From the NCBI RefSeq assembly GCF_018332515.1, contig NZ_BOQD01000029.1:1-43863 (forward strand): a stretch of 43,863 bases of DNA, given 5' to 3'. Position numbers and translations under genes: made by a program. This document shows positions 1 to 8,612 of the stretch, piece by piece; positions within the stretch are counted from its first letter, which is position 1, and every line of letters begins with the position of its first letter. Below the pieces are notes generated by a model, which had not been told where the DNA came from, ran no database searches, and worked only from the letters and a program-made list of their open reading frames with translations. Origin of the DNA: Bacillus hominis. GTDB lineage: Bacteria > Bacillota > Bacilli > Bacillales > Bacillaceae_G.

Positions 1-25
1 ACTAATTAAAGTTTCACTTTATTTA
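1..25 (+). repeat. End of a dispersed repeat, cut by the window edge
   Basis: The first 25 bases match 31015-31039 with a single difference (A for G at the fourth base); the shared core is ATTAAAGTTTCACTTTAT. At the second site this is the last part of a larger hairpin element, so the rest of this copy should lie to the left of the window. I infer a dispersed repeat with a defined right end. Confidence 0.6.
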
Positions 26-76
26 TCACAGCTTATAACTTAAAAATAGGACTGGACTCTCCATATGTAAAATAAT

Positions 77-104
77 AAAAAAAGATCTGCTTGGCAGACC
101 TTTT
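77..104 (-). terminator. Second, distal terminator after ftsZ
   Basis: On the minus strand GGTCTG and CAGATC pair around a CCAAG loop, flanked by AAAA and a run of T. It lies just beyond the first ftsZ terminator and would catch read-through. Confidence 0.6.
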
Positions 105-117
105 CCATTTAGACAAC

Positions 118-148
118 AAAAAAAAGGAGCATGAAAGCTCCTTTTTTT
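118..148 (-). terminator. ftsZ terminator
   Basis: A 12-bp stem (AAAAAAAGGAGC with GCTCCTTTTTTT) and a 6-base loop, ending in a T run on either strand. The TAA stop of ftsZ lies inside the arm. It closes the dcw transcript. Confidence 0.9.
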
Positions 149-1301
149 ATCGTCTACGACGGTTACGTAAGAATGCTGGAATATCGATGTCATCTGAATC
201 TGTATGACGATCATGCACAACCGGCTCTTCACGTTTCATTTCACGCTTAACTTCACGTTGTTTTGAAGGTTGAGCTACTGGTTGTTGTTGTTGTTGCGTG
301 TGATTCGCAGTCGGACGGATAATTGGTTTTGGTGGCTGCGTCGAAGCACTATCATCAAAACCAGTTGCAATTACAGTGACAACGATATCATCTTTTAATC
401 CTTCATTAATAACAGAACCGAAGATCATATTTACTTCTGGATCCGAAGCTGAAGCTACAATGTCTGCTGCTTCTTGTACTTCATATAAACTTAAGTTTGC
501 GCCACCCGTAATGTTCATAATAACACCTTGAGCTCCATCAATAGATGTTTCTAGTAATGGACTAGAAATCGCTTTTTTCGCAGCTTCAGCTGCACGATTT
601 TCACCATTACCAGAACCGATACCCATTAAAGCAGAACCTCTATTAGACATAATTGTTTTTACGTCTGCAAAGTCTAAGTTGATTAGACCTGGTGTAGCAA
701 TTAAATCAGAAATACCTTGAACACCTTGACGTAATACGTTATCTGCTTCACGGAACGCTTCTAACATTGGCGTATTTTTATCAACAATCTCTAATAAGCG
801 ATCATTTGGAATTACAATAAGTGTATCTACATTTTCTTTAAATGACGCAATACCAGATGCAGCTTGCGTTGCACGTTTACGTCCTTCAAATGTAAATGGA
901 CGTGTTACAACACCAACTGTTAACGCACCTAGTTCTTTTGCAACTTGAGCAACAACTGGAGCTGCACCAGTTCCAGTTCCGCCGCCCATACCAGCAGTTA
1001 CGAAGACCATATCCGCACCACGAAGTGCTTCCTGAATCTGTTCTTTACTTTCTTCTGCAGCTTTTTTCCCTACTTCAGGGTTTGCGCCTGCACCAAGTCC
1101 ACGCGTTAATTTTCCACCAATTTGCATTTTCGTTTCAGCTTTTGATAGATTTAATGCTTGTGCATCAGTATTCACAGCGATAAAGTCTACACCTTGTACA
1201 CCGTGTTCAATCATACGGTTTACAGCATTGTTTCCGCCACCGCCGACACCGATAACTTTTATATTCGCTAATTGATCTTGAGTAGTATCAAACTCTAACA
1301 T
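147..1301 (-). CDS. ftsZ: Cell division protein FtsZ
   Basis: Tubulin-like GTPase that polymerises into the Z ring at midcell and recruits the division machinery. The 384-residue product has the FtsZ order: N-terminal GTPase fold with the signature loop GGGTGTG at residues 106-112, a T7 loop ([11 protein letters not shown]) that completes the GTP site of the next subunit, a long Gln- and charge-rich linker from about residue 315, and the C-terminal peptide [14 protein letters not shown] that binds FtsA and other partners. A good ribosome site (GGGGGA, 7 bases before ATG) fixes the start. It lies 39 bases after ftsA and is the last gene of the cluster, followed by two tandem terminators. The glutamine run is coded by a short CAA/CAG tract and may vary in length between strains. 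Confidence 0.98.
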   Translation of the reverse strand: MLEFDTTQDQLANIKVIGVGGGGNNAVNRMIEHGVQGVDFIAVNTDAQALNLSKAETKMQIGGKLTRGLGAGANPEVGKKAAEESKEQIQEALRGADMVFVTAGMGGGTGTGAAPVVAQVAKELGALTVGVVTRPFTFEGRKRATQAASGIASFKENVDTLIVIPNDRLLEIVDKNTPMLEAFREADNVLRQGVQGISDLIATPGLINLDFADVKTIMSNRGSALMGIGSGNGENRAAEAAKKAISSPLLETSIDGAQGVIMNITGGANLSLYEVQEAADIVASASDPEVNMIFGSVINEGLKDDIVVTVIATGFDDSASTQPPKPIIRPTANHTQQQQQPVAQPSKQREVKREMKREEPVVHDRHTDSDDIDIPAFLRNRRRR

Positions 1302-1340
1302 GTCGAAATCCCCCTAGAACCTCATTTTTCGTGTCCAATT

Positions 1341-2642
1341 TTAATCCCATAAATAACGGAATACACGTTTTACTTTTGACATCATGCGGTCATCATTTTG
1401 ATTAGTATTGTTTTGATTACGAGTTTTTTGTTTCGCAGGTTGCTGTTGTACCGGCATTGGTGCTGGTACTGGTTCAAAATGTTCTTGCTTTTCCTGCACA
1501 TTTTTTCCACGTAATTTAGCTTTTTGATAAGAATGTTTAATTAATCCAACTCCACTTGTATATTGGGGCTCACGAACACCAATATAATCAGGAGTTGCTA
1601 TACGAACATTTTCATGTAAAATATCATATGCAAGATCAAGAACACCTGGCATAGAAGCTATCCCACCAGTTAGTACATATCCAGAAGCTACTTGCTTTAC
1701 TCCTAACTTACGCACTTCATCTTGAACAAACATTAAAATTTCCTCTACACGAGCCTCTATTATATCCGATAATTCCAACTGAGAATATTGTTCTGTTTGA
1801 TCGCTTCCCATAATAGGAACCGTAAACATCTCTTCTTCAGATGCTGTATCATAAAAAGCATGTCCATATTTCAGCTTAATTTGATCTGCATTTTCTGTTG
1901 AAGTTTTCAGCCCAATCGCTATATCCTTCGTTATATGCTCTCCACCTAATGGCAATACGCTCGTTGCTTGCAACTCTCCATCTTTAAAAATAGATAAGGT
2001 TGTAGATCCTCCACCCATATCAACAAGGGCTACTCCTCTATTTCTTTCATCCGAAGATAACGCAACTGTTGCTGCCCCTAAAGGTTGCAGACAAATATCA
2101 ACAATTTCAAGACCTGCTTTTTCTACACAACGAAGTAGGTTATGTAGTAAAGTTCTCGAGCCTGTAATAAGTGTACCTTCCATTTCTAATCTTACACCGA
2201 TCATCCCGCGTGGATCGTTAATCTCGTCAAGACCGTCTACAATGAACTGTCGAGGTACCACATCAATAAATTCACGTTCAGGAGCAATTGACACAACTTG
2301 CGCTGCATCTAGAACGCGTAAGACATCTTCATTCCCGATTTCACGATCTTCATTTGAAACAGCGACTACTCCGTGACACGGGAGCAACTGTACCTGGTTT
2401 GCATTGACACCTACTACAACTTGCTCAATGTGGATACCCACCATGCGCTCAGCTTGTTCAATTGCTTTTTTAATTGATCGAACAGTTTCATCTATATCAA
2501 CTATCGATCCCTTCTTCAAACCATTTGATTTTACGTTTCCAACACCAATAATGTTTAAGCTATCATTAACCATTTCACCAATGATGACTTTAACATTGGA
2601 TGTACCGATGTCAAGACTAACATATATTTCATTGCTGTTCAT
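1341..2642 (-). CDS. ftsA: Cell division protein FtsA
   Basis: Actin-like ATPase that tethers FtsZ to the membrane. The 433-residue product opens with the phosphate-1 motif DIGTSNVKVIIGE and carries a second phosphate-binding stretch, VDMGGGSTTLSIF. It ends in a basic amphipathic helix, KVKRVFRYLWD, the membrane-targeting sequence of the family, after a Gln- and Asn-rich linker. The start has an AAGGAGGTG site. A 400-base gap upstream holds a sigma-H-like promoter, so ftsA and ftsZ can be transcribed apart from the wall genes, as in B. subtilis where ftsAZ expression rises at sporulation. Confidence 0.97.
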   Translation of the reverse strand: MNSNEIYVSLDIGTSNVKVIIGEMVNDSLNIIGVGNVKSNGLKKGSIVDIDETVRSIKKAIEQAERMVGIHIEQVVVGVNANQVQLLPCHGVVAVSNEDREIGNEDVLRVLDAAQVVSIAPEREFIDVVPRQFIVDGLDEINDPRGMIGVRLEMEGTLITGSRTLLHNLLRCVEKAGLEIVDICLQPLGAATVALSSDERNRGVALVDMGGGSTTLSIFKDGELQATSVLPLGGEHITKDIAIGLKTSTENADQIKLKYGHAFYDTASEEEMFTVPIMGSDQTEQYSQLELSDIIEARVEEILMFVQDEVRKLGVKQVASGYVLTGGIASMPGVLDLAYDILHENVRIATPDYIGVREPQYTSGVGLIKHSYQKAKLRGKNVQEKQEHFEPVPAPMPVQQQPAKQKTRNQNNTNQNDDRMMSKVKRVFRYLWD

Positions 2643-2723
2643 TCTTTGGCACCTCCTTCTTTATTTATACCATACAACTCAATATATGGAACAACAATCG
2701 CAACTTTACTATTTATAAGAAAA

Positions 2724-2750
2724 ATATTCAACGTCTTTATACGTTTCCCT
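2724..2750 (-). promoter_or_regulatory. Sigma-H-like promoter for ftsAZ
   Basis: On the minus strand AGGGAAA, 11 bases, then GTTGAATAT. The sigma-H consensus is RnAGGAwww, 11-12 bases, RnnGAATww; only one core base differs (G for A). It lies about 80 bases before the ftsA start. In B. subtilis ftsAZ has a sigma-H promoter that supports asymmetric division at sporulation. Confidence 0.65.
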
Positions 2751-2829
2751 TTTTTAACCCTATATTTTTCTTATTTTTATTTAACATTCATTTAAGAATA
2801 TCGCAGTAACCTATGAATAACTGCTTTAT

Positions 2830-2851
2830 CTTGAAATAATTATATTTCAAG
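2830..2851. promoter_or_regulatory. Perfect inverted repeat upstream of ftsA
   Basis: CTTGAAATA and TATTTCAAG are exact inverted arms around ATTA. There is no T run, so an operator-like site is as likely as an RNA hairpin. I cannot name a regulator. Confidence 0.4.
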
Positions 2852-3044
2852 TGTAAAGATTACCGCCAAGTATAAGTCTACACTAAGATGTACTTGTAGA
2901 AAAGTGAAACTTGTACCAATCCTAGTATGAATCTAAGAAAATTTACATTTTTTTCATCAAATTAAGCATTCTTGCAAATTAGCATCCATATAAAGGAACG
3001 TTTGTTTCATTTCATACGTAATAACGCAGTAAAAAACGATCATT

Positions 3045-3815
3045 CTATTCTTTCTTTTCTTCAGCACCTAGTTCCTTCGTATATGCGCCCACTTCTAAGT
3101 CAATTAAAACCTTCTTACCAGGTTCAATTGTTTTTAAAATAAGTGGATAAGCTTCCATTCGCTTTGCGAAATTTTGAATAGTGGTGCTCACTTCATATCC
3201 TTCATTCATATATAAAGTAAGATGATCTTCATTTGCGTTCGTTGGTGTATAACGAATTTCAGAAATAGACCTTAAAATAGTCGGCGTTAATTTTTCTAGT
3301 TCTGCAATTAATTCCTTCATTTTTTCCTCTTTAAACGGTTCAAAAATTGGTGCTGCAACTGGAAGTTTTCCATTCGGAAGTACATCGAGTGTTTTCCCAT
3401 TTTCTAATAACGGTTGTAATTTCCCATCTTTGTTTATATAGCCAATTGTTAAATATTCTTCGATATGAACATCAATTTTGTTTGGGAAACGTTTCTTTAC
3501 ATTTACCGCTTTAATTTCTTTTCGTTTCGTTAAGTTTTCTTCTGCTTTATGTGCCGTTACTCGGAAATAACTCGTATCATATGTCACACCTGATTCCTTC
3601 ATAACTTGTTCATCTGTCATATAATGATTTCCAAACACACTTATCTTTTTTATATTACTAAGCGGAGACCGAAAATAAATTAAAAAGAGTACTAATAAAA
3701 ATAAAATCGATATGTATAAAATTAACCGATGATTAACCGGTTTCTTATTCTTTTTCTTTTGATTCTTTAATTTTGGTACACGATCTTGTAGTTTAATCAC
3801 TTTACTATTTTTCAT
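3045..3815 (-). CDS. divIB: Cell division protein DivIB (FtsQ type)
   Basis: Bitopic divisome protein that with FtsL and DivIC links septum synthesis to the Z ring. The 256-residue product has a basic cytoplasmic tail, one membrane segment at about residues 31-47 (ILYISILFLLVLFLIYF), then a POTRA domain starting at the SPLSNIKKISVFGNHYMTDEQV stretch (written here in parts: SPLSNIKKISVFGN, HYMTDEQV), and a beta domain. Length and order fit Bacillus DivIB. It lies after murB with a 98-base gap that contains a strong hairpin, and before the ftsA promoter region. The C-terminal tail is short, charged and Glu/Lys-rich. Confidence 0.93.
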   Translation of the reverse strand: MKNSKVIKLQDRVPKLKNQKKKNKKPVNHRLILYISILFLLVLFLIYFRSPLSNIKKISVFGNHYMTDEQVMKESGVTYDTSYFRVTAHKAEENLTKRKEIKAVNVKKRFPNKIDVHIEEYLTIGYINKDGKLQPLLENGKTLDVLPNGKLPVAAPIFEPFKEEKMKELIAELEKLTPTILRSISEIRYTPTNANEDHLTLYMNEGYEVSTTIQNFAKRMEAYPLILKTIEPGKKVLIDLEVGAYTKELGAEEKKE

Positions 3816-3838
3816 GTACGATCCCCCTATGTAACATA

Positions 3839-3867
3839 AAGAACGGCATGTTCCTCATGCCGTTCTT
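3839..3867 (-). terminator. Hairpin between murB and divIB
   Basis: A perfect 12-bp stem (AAGAACGGCATG with CATGCCGTTCTT) and a 5-base loop. Only a short T run follows on the minus strand, so it is either a leaky terminator or an mRNA-processing or stabilising stem within the operon. Confidence 0.55.
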
Positions 3868-3913
3868 ATCTTCTTATTATAACATAAATGATAATGAGCG
3901 GAACGAATAACCG

Positions 3914-4819
3914 TTATCTTCCAATGATTTCTACTTCTGTATGCATATCAATACCAAATTTATCCTTAATTGTACGCTTTATCAATGCGATCAAGTCTAA
4001 TACATCTTGCGCTGAAGCCACACCAGTATTAACAATAAAATTTCCATGCATTTCAGAAATTTGAGCTCCACCTATTTTATAGCCACGAAGCCCTGCTTTT
4101 TCTATTAAATTCCCTGCAAAATATGGGACTGGATTTCGAAATATACTTCCTGCACAAGGGTGATTCCAAGGCTGCGTTTCACGGCGATACTCTTTATTCT
4201 TTTGCATGCTTCTTACAATTTCCTCGCGTTCGCCTACCTCCAATTGGAATTCAGCTTCTAAAACAATACCAGGGCGTTTCATTTGCAATACAGATGTGCG
4301 ATAAGAAAACCCCATTTCGGTATTCGTCAACCAATTAATTGTTCCATTTTCAAACAAAATAAGAGCTTTCGTTAATACACTCGATATGTCGGACTTATGA
4401 GCGCCTGCATTCATATACACTGCACCGCCAACACTTCCTGGAATACCACTTGCAAATTCCAAGCCAGCTAATCCCTGTCGACTAAGTAAAGTTGACAATT
4501 TAATGAGGGGATATCCAGCACCAACTCTTACTCTATGTTTTTCGACTTCTAAGTGGTCTAATCCTTCTCCTAAACGAATAACCACACCTTCTATACCTTG
4601 ATCAGATACGAGAAGATTTGAACCACGACCAATTGCAGTCCACCCTGTCTTATGCTTCTTTACTAACTCTAGCGTCTTCTCAATACCAGCAACATGATTT
4701 GGCACAATTAAAATATCAGCTGGTCCGCCTATTTTCATAGTCGTGTAACGCGCTAACGGTTCATTAACTAACACACGGCCAACATTTGCTTCTAAAAGCT
4801 CTTTTACTAATTGTTCCAT
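3914..4819 (-). CDS. murB: UDP-N-acetylenolpyruvoylglucosamine reductase
   Basis: FAD enzyme that reduces UDP-GlcNAc-enolpyruvate to UDP-MurNAc with NADPH, in the cytoplasmic stage of peptidoglycan synthesis. From the chosen ATG the product is 301 residues: an FAD-binding PCMH fold with [10 protein letters not shown] (residues 64-73) and [16 protein letters not shown] (125-140), then the MurB C-terminal domain with the catalytic Ser225 in [10 protein letters not shown] and the acidic end HTEVEIIGR. The PCAGS form is that of the shorter type II MurB. A TTG two codons upstream is only one base after the GGGGGAG site, so the ATG at 4819, 7 bases from it, is the better start. It lies between murG and divIB. 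Confidence 0.95.
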   Translation of the reverse strand: MEQLVKELLEANVGRVLVNEPLARYTTMKIGGPADILIVPNHVAGIEKTLELVKKHKTGWTAIGRGSNLLVSDQGIEGVVIRLGEGLDHLEVEKHRVRVGAGYPLIKLSTLLSRQGLAGLEFASGIPGSVGGAVYMNAGAHKSDISSVLTKALILFENGTINWLTNTEMGFSYRTSVLQMKRPGIVLEAEFQLEVGEREEIVRSMQKNKEYRRETQPWNHPCAGSIFRNPVPYFAGNLIEKAGLRGYKIGGAQISEMHGNFIVNTGVASAQDVLDLIALIKRTIKDKFGIDMHTEVEIIGR

Positions 4820-4880
4820 AGACAATCTCCCCCATATTAAGTCTCCTTATTACAGTAATATGCAGGGCGTTCACCTAATG

Positions 4881-5975
4881 TTATTTTTTAATAAGCTTGT
4901 TCATTACTTCATATAGCTTATTTGCTGCATCTGGAATACCAAGTTGCTTAGTAGCCAGTTTCATATTTTGTAATGTTTGTGTATCCAATAAAATCTCATC
5001 AATGTCACGAATAAGCGTTTCAGATGTTAAATCTTTTTCAAGTAGCATTTTAGCTGCGCCTTTATCAACAACTGATCGTGCATTTTTTTCTTGATGGTTA
5101 TTTGTTACATACGGACTTGGAATTAATACACTTGGCTTTCCTAACGCTGTTAATTCTGCAAGCGTTGTAGCCCCTGCTCTTGAAACAACAAGATCTACGC
5201 CAGTCAGTACCTCTGGCATATTATGAATAAAAGGTTTAATAATAACATTATTCGGATTCCCTTTTTGTTTCACGGCTTCCATAACTTTATCATAATGTAC
5301 TTCGCCTGTTACATATAATACTTCGTAACTTTTATTCCCAAATTGTTCAATCGCTTCTACAAAAGCATCGTTAATCGGTCTAGCCCCACGACTCCCACCA
5401 AAAATAAGCACGGATTTTTTAGAAAGGGATAGTCCTACCGAACGTTTTCCTTTCATGCCATTTTGGTCCATTACTTCTGATGCACGTGGATTACCTGTCA
5501 TAACCACTTTTGACTGTGGGAAATGTTCTGCAGCTGCTTCAAAGCAAACTGCGACTTTATCGACATAACGACTTAAAAATTTATTCGTTACACCAGGTAC
5601 ACTATTTTGTTCATGTACAATAGTCGGAATACCTAATTTAGCTGCAGCATATACAACTGGCCCACATACGTATCCACCCGTACCAATCACAATATCAGGG
5701 TTAAAACGACGAATATATCGTTTACTATCTTGAACACCTTTTAGGAAACGCATCACTGTTTTTACATTATCAAGAGATATTTTTCGTTTAAATCCACTTA
5801 TAACAATAGATTGGAACGGAATACCCGCTTTCGGTACGATGGTACTCTCTAATCCATTCTCTGTACCAATGTATAAAAACCTTGCTTCCGGATTTAGTTT
5901 TTTTATTTCTCTAATTAAAGCAAGAGCTGGATAAATATGTCCTCCAGTACCCCCACCACTTACTAATACTCGCAC
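4881..5975 (-). CDS. murG: Undecaprenyl-PP-MurNAc-pentapeptide GlcNAc transferase
   Basis: Membrane-associated GT28 glycosyltransferase that adds GlcNAc to lipid I to make lipid II. The 364-residue product has the N-terminal loop GGGTGGH (residues 7-13), the HEQN motif (121-124) and the UDP-GlcNAc site around [11 protein letters not shown] and NHQEKNA. I chose the GTG at 5975: GGAGG lies 8 bases before it and the product then begins [13 protein letters not shown] as in the family. A longer reading from 6008 adds 11 polar residues not typical of MurG and has no better ribosome site. It follows spoVE across a terminator-like hairpin, so it may rely on read-through or on its own promoter. Confidence 0.95.
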   Translation of the reverse strand: MRVLVSGGGTGGHIYPALALIREIKKLNPEARFLYIGTENGLESTIVPKAGIPFQSIVISGFKRKISLDNVKTVMRFLKGVQDSKRYIRRFNPDIVIGTGGYVCGPVVYAAAKLGIPTIVHEQNSVPGVTNKFLSRYVDKVAVCFEAAAEHFPQSKVVMTGNPRASEVMDQNGMKGKRSVGLSLSKKSVLIFGGSRGARPINDAFVEAIEQFGNKSYEVLYVTGEVHYDKVMEAVKQKGNPNNVIIKPFIHNMPEVLTGVDLVVSRAGATTLAELTALGKPSVLIPSPYVTNNHQEKNARSVVDKGAAKMLLEKDLTSETLIRDIDEILLDTQTLQNMKLATKQLGIPDAANKLYEVMNKLIKK

Positions 5976-6054
5976 TACTGATTCCTCCACTTCCCTGTTC
6001 TTATTCAATCGTATTTATTTCTATATACATATTGTATTTTCACACACACACGAA

Positions 6055-6079
6055 AAACCCTGTCTTTTAAACAGGGTTT
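6055..6079 (-). terminator. Terminator-like hairpin after spoVE
   Basis: AAACCCTGT pairs with ACAGGGTTT around a 7-base loop, followed on the minus strand by T residues (GGGTTTTTCG). The spoVE stop codon touches the stem. It would reduce read-through from spoVE into murG. Confidence 0.7.
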
Positions 6080-7169
6080 AATAGCGAGAATGGCGACTTA
6101 TATTCAATAATACACCTACTGCCATTAACATTAAGGTCAAACTTGATCCACCATAACTTAAAAACGGCAAAGTAATACCCGTAACAGGCATCAGTCCTGT
6201 TACAACACCAACATTAATCATTACTTGAATCGCAATCATCGCCACAATACCTACTGCTAAAAACGTACCATATAAATCTGGCGCTCCTAATGCTATACGA
6301 ATCCCACGCCATAATAATAGACTAAATAATAATAACACAAATGAACCACCAATAAAACCTAATTCCTCGGATAAGATTGCAAATATAAAGTCTGTTTGTG
6401 GTTCAGGTAAATAAAGAAATTTTTGTCTACTTTGTCCAAGTCCAAGCCCAAATAAACCACCAGGTCCAATTGCGAGTAACGATTGGATAATTTGAAATCC
6501 ACTTCCGAGCGGATCCGACCACGGATCTAAATATGATGTGATGCGTTTCATTCGATATGGTGCTGATGCAATTAACCCTACAAATCCCGCTGCACCAAGC
6601 AAACCAAACATTGCAAAGTGAAAAACCCTTGCTCCCGAAATGAATATCATAATAATACATGTCCCAACCATTACCGTTCCCGTACCAAGATCTGGTTGTA
6701 ACATAATCATCCCAAAAGCAAGAAATACAAAACTAAGAGCCGGTAGTAAACCTCGTTTAAACGATGTAATTAATTTTTGTCGTTCCGCTAAAAATTTTGC
6801 TAAGAAAATAATCATCGCGAATTTCATAAACTCTGACGGTTGGATAGAAAATGCTCCGATTCCAATCCAACTTCGCGCTCCCCCACGAACGAGACCTACT
6901 CCAGGAATAAGAACGAGAATAAGAAGAACGAAACAGACTAGTAAAATTACTTTTGAATACGTACGCCACACCCAATAATCAATTTTCATGAGAAAAAACA
7001 TAGCTACTACCCCAAGACTTGCAAATAACAATTGTCTTTTTGCAAAAAAGAATGAATCCCCCATTTTATAAGAGGCCCAAACCGCACTCGCACTATAAAC
7101 CATAATCATTCCGATTGTTAACAACGCAAGTGTAACGATGATGAGAATAAAATCAGGCGTTTTCTTCAT
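6078..7169 (-). CDS. spoVE: Stage V sporulation protein E, SEDS glycosyltransferase
   Basis: SEDS-family integral membrane glycosyltransferase. In B. subtilis SpoVE works with the class B PBP SpoVD to make spore cortex peptidoglycan, while FtsW and RodA serve growth. The 363-residue product is almost wholly membrane-embedded (about ten segments) and has the SEDS signatures PSEFMKFAMIIFLA, MLQPDLGTGTV, YLDPWSDPLGSGFQIIQS and FLSYGGSSLTL. Its place between murD and murG is that of spoVE rather than ftsW, which in Bacillus lies next to pyc; this is the basis for the name. Hairpins lie on both sides, consistent with separate control. The AGAGGTGG site is about 12 bases from this ATG and better placed for an overlapping seven-codon frame starting at 7176. 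Confidence 0.92.
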   Translation of the reverse strand: MKKTPDFILIIVTLALLTIGMIMVYSASAVWASYKMGDSFFFAKRQLLFASLGVVAMFFLMKIDYWVWRTYSKVILLVCFVLLILVLIPGVGLVRGGARSWIGIGAFSIQPSEFMKFAMIIFLAKFLAERQKLITSFKRGLLPALSFVFLAFGMIMLQPDLGTGTVMVGTCIIMIFISGARVFHFAMFGLLGAAGFVGLIASAPYRMKRITSYLDPWSDPLGSGFQIIQSLLAIGPGGLFGLGLGQSRQKFLYLPEPQTDFIFAILSEELGFIGGSFVLLLFSLLLWRGIRIALGAPDLYGTFLAVGIVAMIAIQVMINVGVVTGLMPVTGITLPFLSYGGSSLTLMLMAVGVLLNISRHSRY

Positions 7170-7217
7170 TACCCATGAACACCACCTCTTTGGGCAGAAC
7201 CTTTTGCCCTATGTAAC

Positions 7218-7251
7218 AAAACATCAGTAGGTGTTAGCCTACTGATGTTTT
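7218..7251 (-). terminator. Hairpin between murD and spoVE
   Basis: A perfect 14-bp stem (AAAACATCAGTAGG with CCTACTGATGTTTT) with a 6-base loop starts 9 bases after the murD stop. The minus-strand tail is TTTTGTTAC, so it looks like a terminator or attenuator of moderate strength. A second small stem (GGGCA/TGCCC) lies at 7193-7210. Confidence 0.65.
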
Positions 7252-7259
7252 GATTTACT

Positions 7260-8612
7260 TTATATAAGTTTATGCACAGCTTGTATAAAAATGTCTCCTC
7301 TTTCTTCAAATGTTTTAAATTGATCCCAGCTTGCACATGCTGGTGAAAGAAGAATAACATCACCATCGGTAGAATGAGCATAAGCCTTCACTACTGCATC
7401 ATCTAAAGTATCGACACGTTCAATTACATCTAATCCTGCTTTTTCTGCCGCTCTTACTAATTTCGGTGCAGTTTGTCCAAATGTTACAATCGCTTTGACA
7501 TGTTTAAAATATGGAATTAAATCATCAAATTCATTACCACGATCAAGTCCACCAGCCAATAATACAATCGGTTGTGTAAATGCAGATAATGCTTTTTCTG
7601 TCGCTAGCATATTCGTCGCTTTTGAATCATTATAAAATTTACGATTATTAATCGTTGTTACATATTCTAAGCGATGTTTTACACCTGTAAAACTTTTTAA
7701 TACAGTAGTAATTGCTTCATTAGAAACACCTAGTAATTTAGCAATACTCATTGCTGCTAAAATATTTTCTAAATTGTGCTTACCAGGTAAAACAATATCG
7801 CTTACTTTAACTACTTTTTCGCCTTTAAAATAAAGAGCGTTATCTTTTATATACGCACCATCTTCAATTTCTTTCGTCGTCGAAAATAATACTTTCTGTC
7901 CTTTACTATATGCCGATAATGCCATTACATCTGCATCATCTGCGTTAATTACACTATAATCTGTTTCAGTTTGGTTTTTGAAAATATTCGCTTTCGCCAA
8001 ACCATACTCTTTCTTCGTCCCGTGATAATCTAAATGCGCTTCAAATAAATTTAAAAAGGCTGCAATTTTTGGTTGGAACGATTCCACTCCCATCAATTGA
8101 AACGATGAAAGTTCCGTAACGACAACTTCATTTTCTTTCGCCAATTGTGCAACTTCACAAGCTACAGTACCTATATTCCCCGCAATAACTGGGTGCTTTT
8201 GTCCTTCTTTTAACATTTCAAACGTTAACATTGTCGTTGTTGTTTTGCCGTTAGATCCCGTAATCCCAACAAACGGTGCTGCTGAAATGCGATATGCTAA
8301 TTCAACCTCAGTTACAATTGGAATTTGCTTTTCTTTCGCCGCCACTAAGAGTGGATTAGAATATGGAATTCCTGGGTTTTTTACGACAAGTGAAATGTTT
8401 CTCTCCAGTAATTCTAACGGATGCCCACCACATATAACATCCATTCCTTCCGCTTGTAACTCAGCCGCAAGCACATTACCCACTAATGGTTTCCCATCAT
8501 TTACAATGACGTTTGCCCCTAATTTTTTTAATAAAGTAGCTGCTGCATAACCACTTTTAGCAATACCTAATACAAGAACATTTTTATTTTGATATTCAAT
8601 TACAGTTTTCAA
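7260..8612 (-). CDS. murD: UDP-MurNAc-L-alanine:D-glutamate ligase
   Basis: Cytoplasmic Mur ligase that adds D-Glu to UDP-MurNAc-L-Ala with ATP. The 450-residue product has an N-terminal Rossmann-like domain ([14 protein letters not shown]), the ATP loop GSNGKTTTT at residues 119-127, the conserved [12 protein letters not shown] stretch with the metal-binding His, HNLENILAA, and the C-terminal ligase domain with YNDSKATN and [10 protein letters not shown]. It follows mraY end to start with no gap (mraY stops at 8613), so the two are likely coupled in translation. A 14-bp hairpin follows. Confidence 0.97.
   Translation of the reverse strand: MKTVIEYQNKNVLVLGIAKSGYAAATLLKKLGANVIVNDGKPLVGNVLAAELQAEGMDVICGGHPLELLERNISLVVKNPGIPYSNPLLVAAKEKQIPIVTEVELAYRISAAPFVGITGSNGKTTTTMLTFEMLKEGQKHPVIAGNIGTVACEVAQLAKENEVVVTELSSFQLMGVESFQPKIAAFLNLFEAHLDYHGTKKEYGLAKANIFKNQTETDYSVINADDADVMALSAYSKGQKVLFSTTKEIEDGAYIKDNALYFKGEKVVKVSDIVLPGKHNLENILAAMSIAKLLGVSNEAITTVLKSFTGVKHRLEYVTTINNRKFYNDSKATNMLATEKALSAFTQPIVLLAGGLDRGNEFDDLIPYFKHVKAIVTFGQTAPKLVRAAEKAGLDVIERVDTLDDAVVKAYAHSTDGDVILLSPACASWDQFKTFEERGDIFIQAVHKLI

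Larger units (their letters stand above)
2643..3044. other. Gene-free gap between divIB and ftsA
   Basis: This 402-base AT-rich gap has no reading frame that looks coding. In B. subtilis ylxW, ylxX and sbp lie here; none is present. It holds a sigma-H-like promoter at 2724-2750 and a perfect inverted repeat at 2830-2851. Confidence 0.7.

Noticed and set aside
26-232. Plus-strand open frame at the window edge
   Set aside because: It runs through both ftsZ terminators and into ftsZ antisense sequence, and has no ribosome site.
280-297. Short repeat of TTG/TGT units
   Set aside because: It codes for the glutamine run of the FtsZ linker, an ordinary codon repeat.
896-1183. Plus-strand open frame opposite ftsZ
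   Set aside because: Antisense to the GTPase domain of ftsZ, with a composition typical of mirror frames.
2664-2672. Extended -10 box (TGGTATAAA) just before ftsA
   Set aside because: Its start site would fall on the ribosome site, leaving almost no leader.
2890-2915. AAAGTGAAACTT, the reverse of part of the repeat end motif
   Set aside because: Only 12 AT-rich bases match, without the hairpin or the rest of the element; chance is likely.
6078-7169. Naming the SEDS gene ftsW or rodA
   Set aside because: The place between murD and murG, and the SpoVD partner in the same cluster, favour spoVE; ftsW is expected near pyc.
7169-7381. Minus-strand frame between murD and spoVE
   Set aside because: It overlaps the murD end out of frame and spans the hairpin; there is no family resemblance and no ribosome site.
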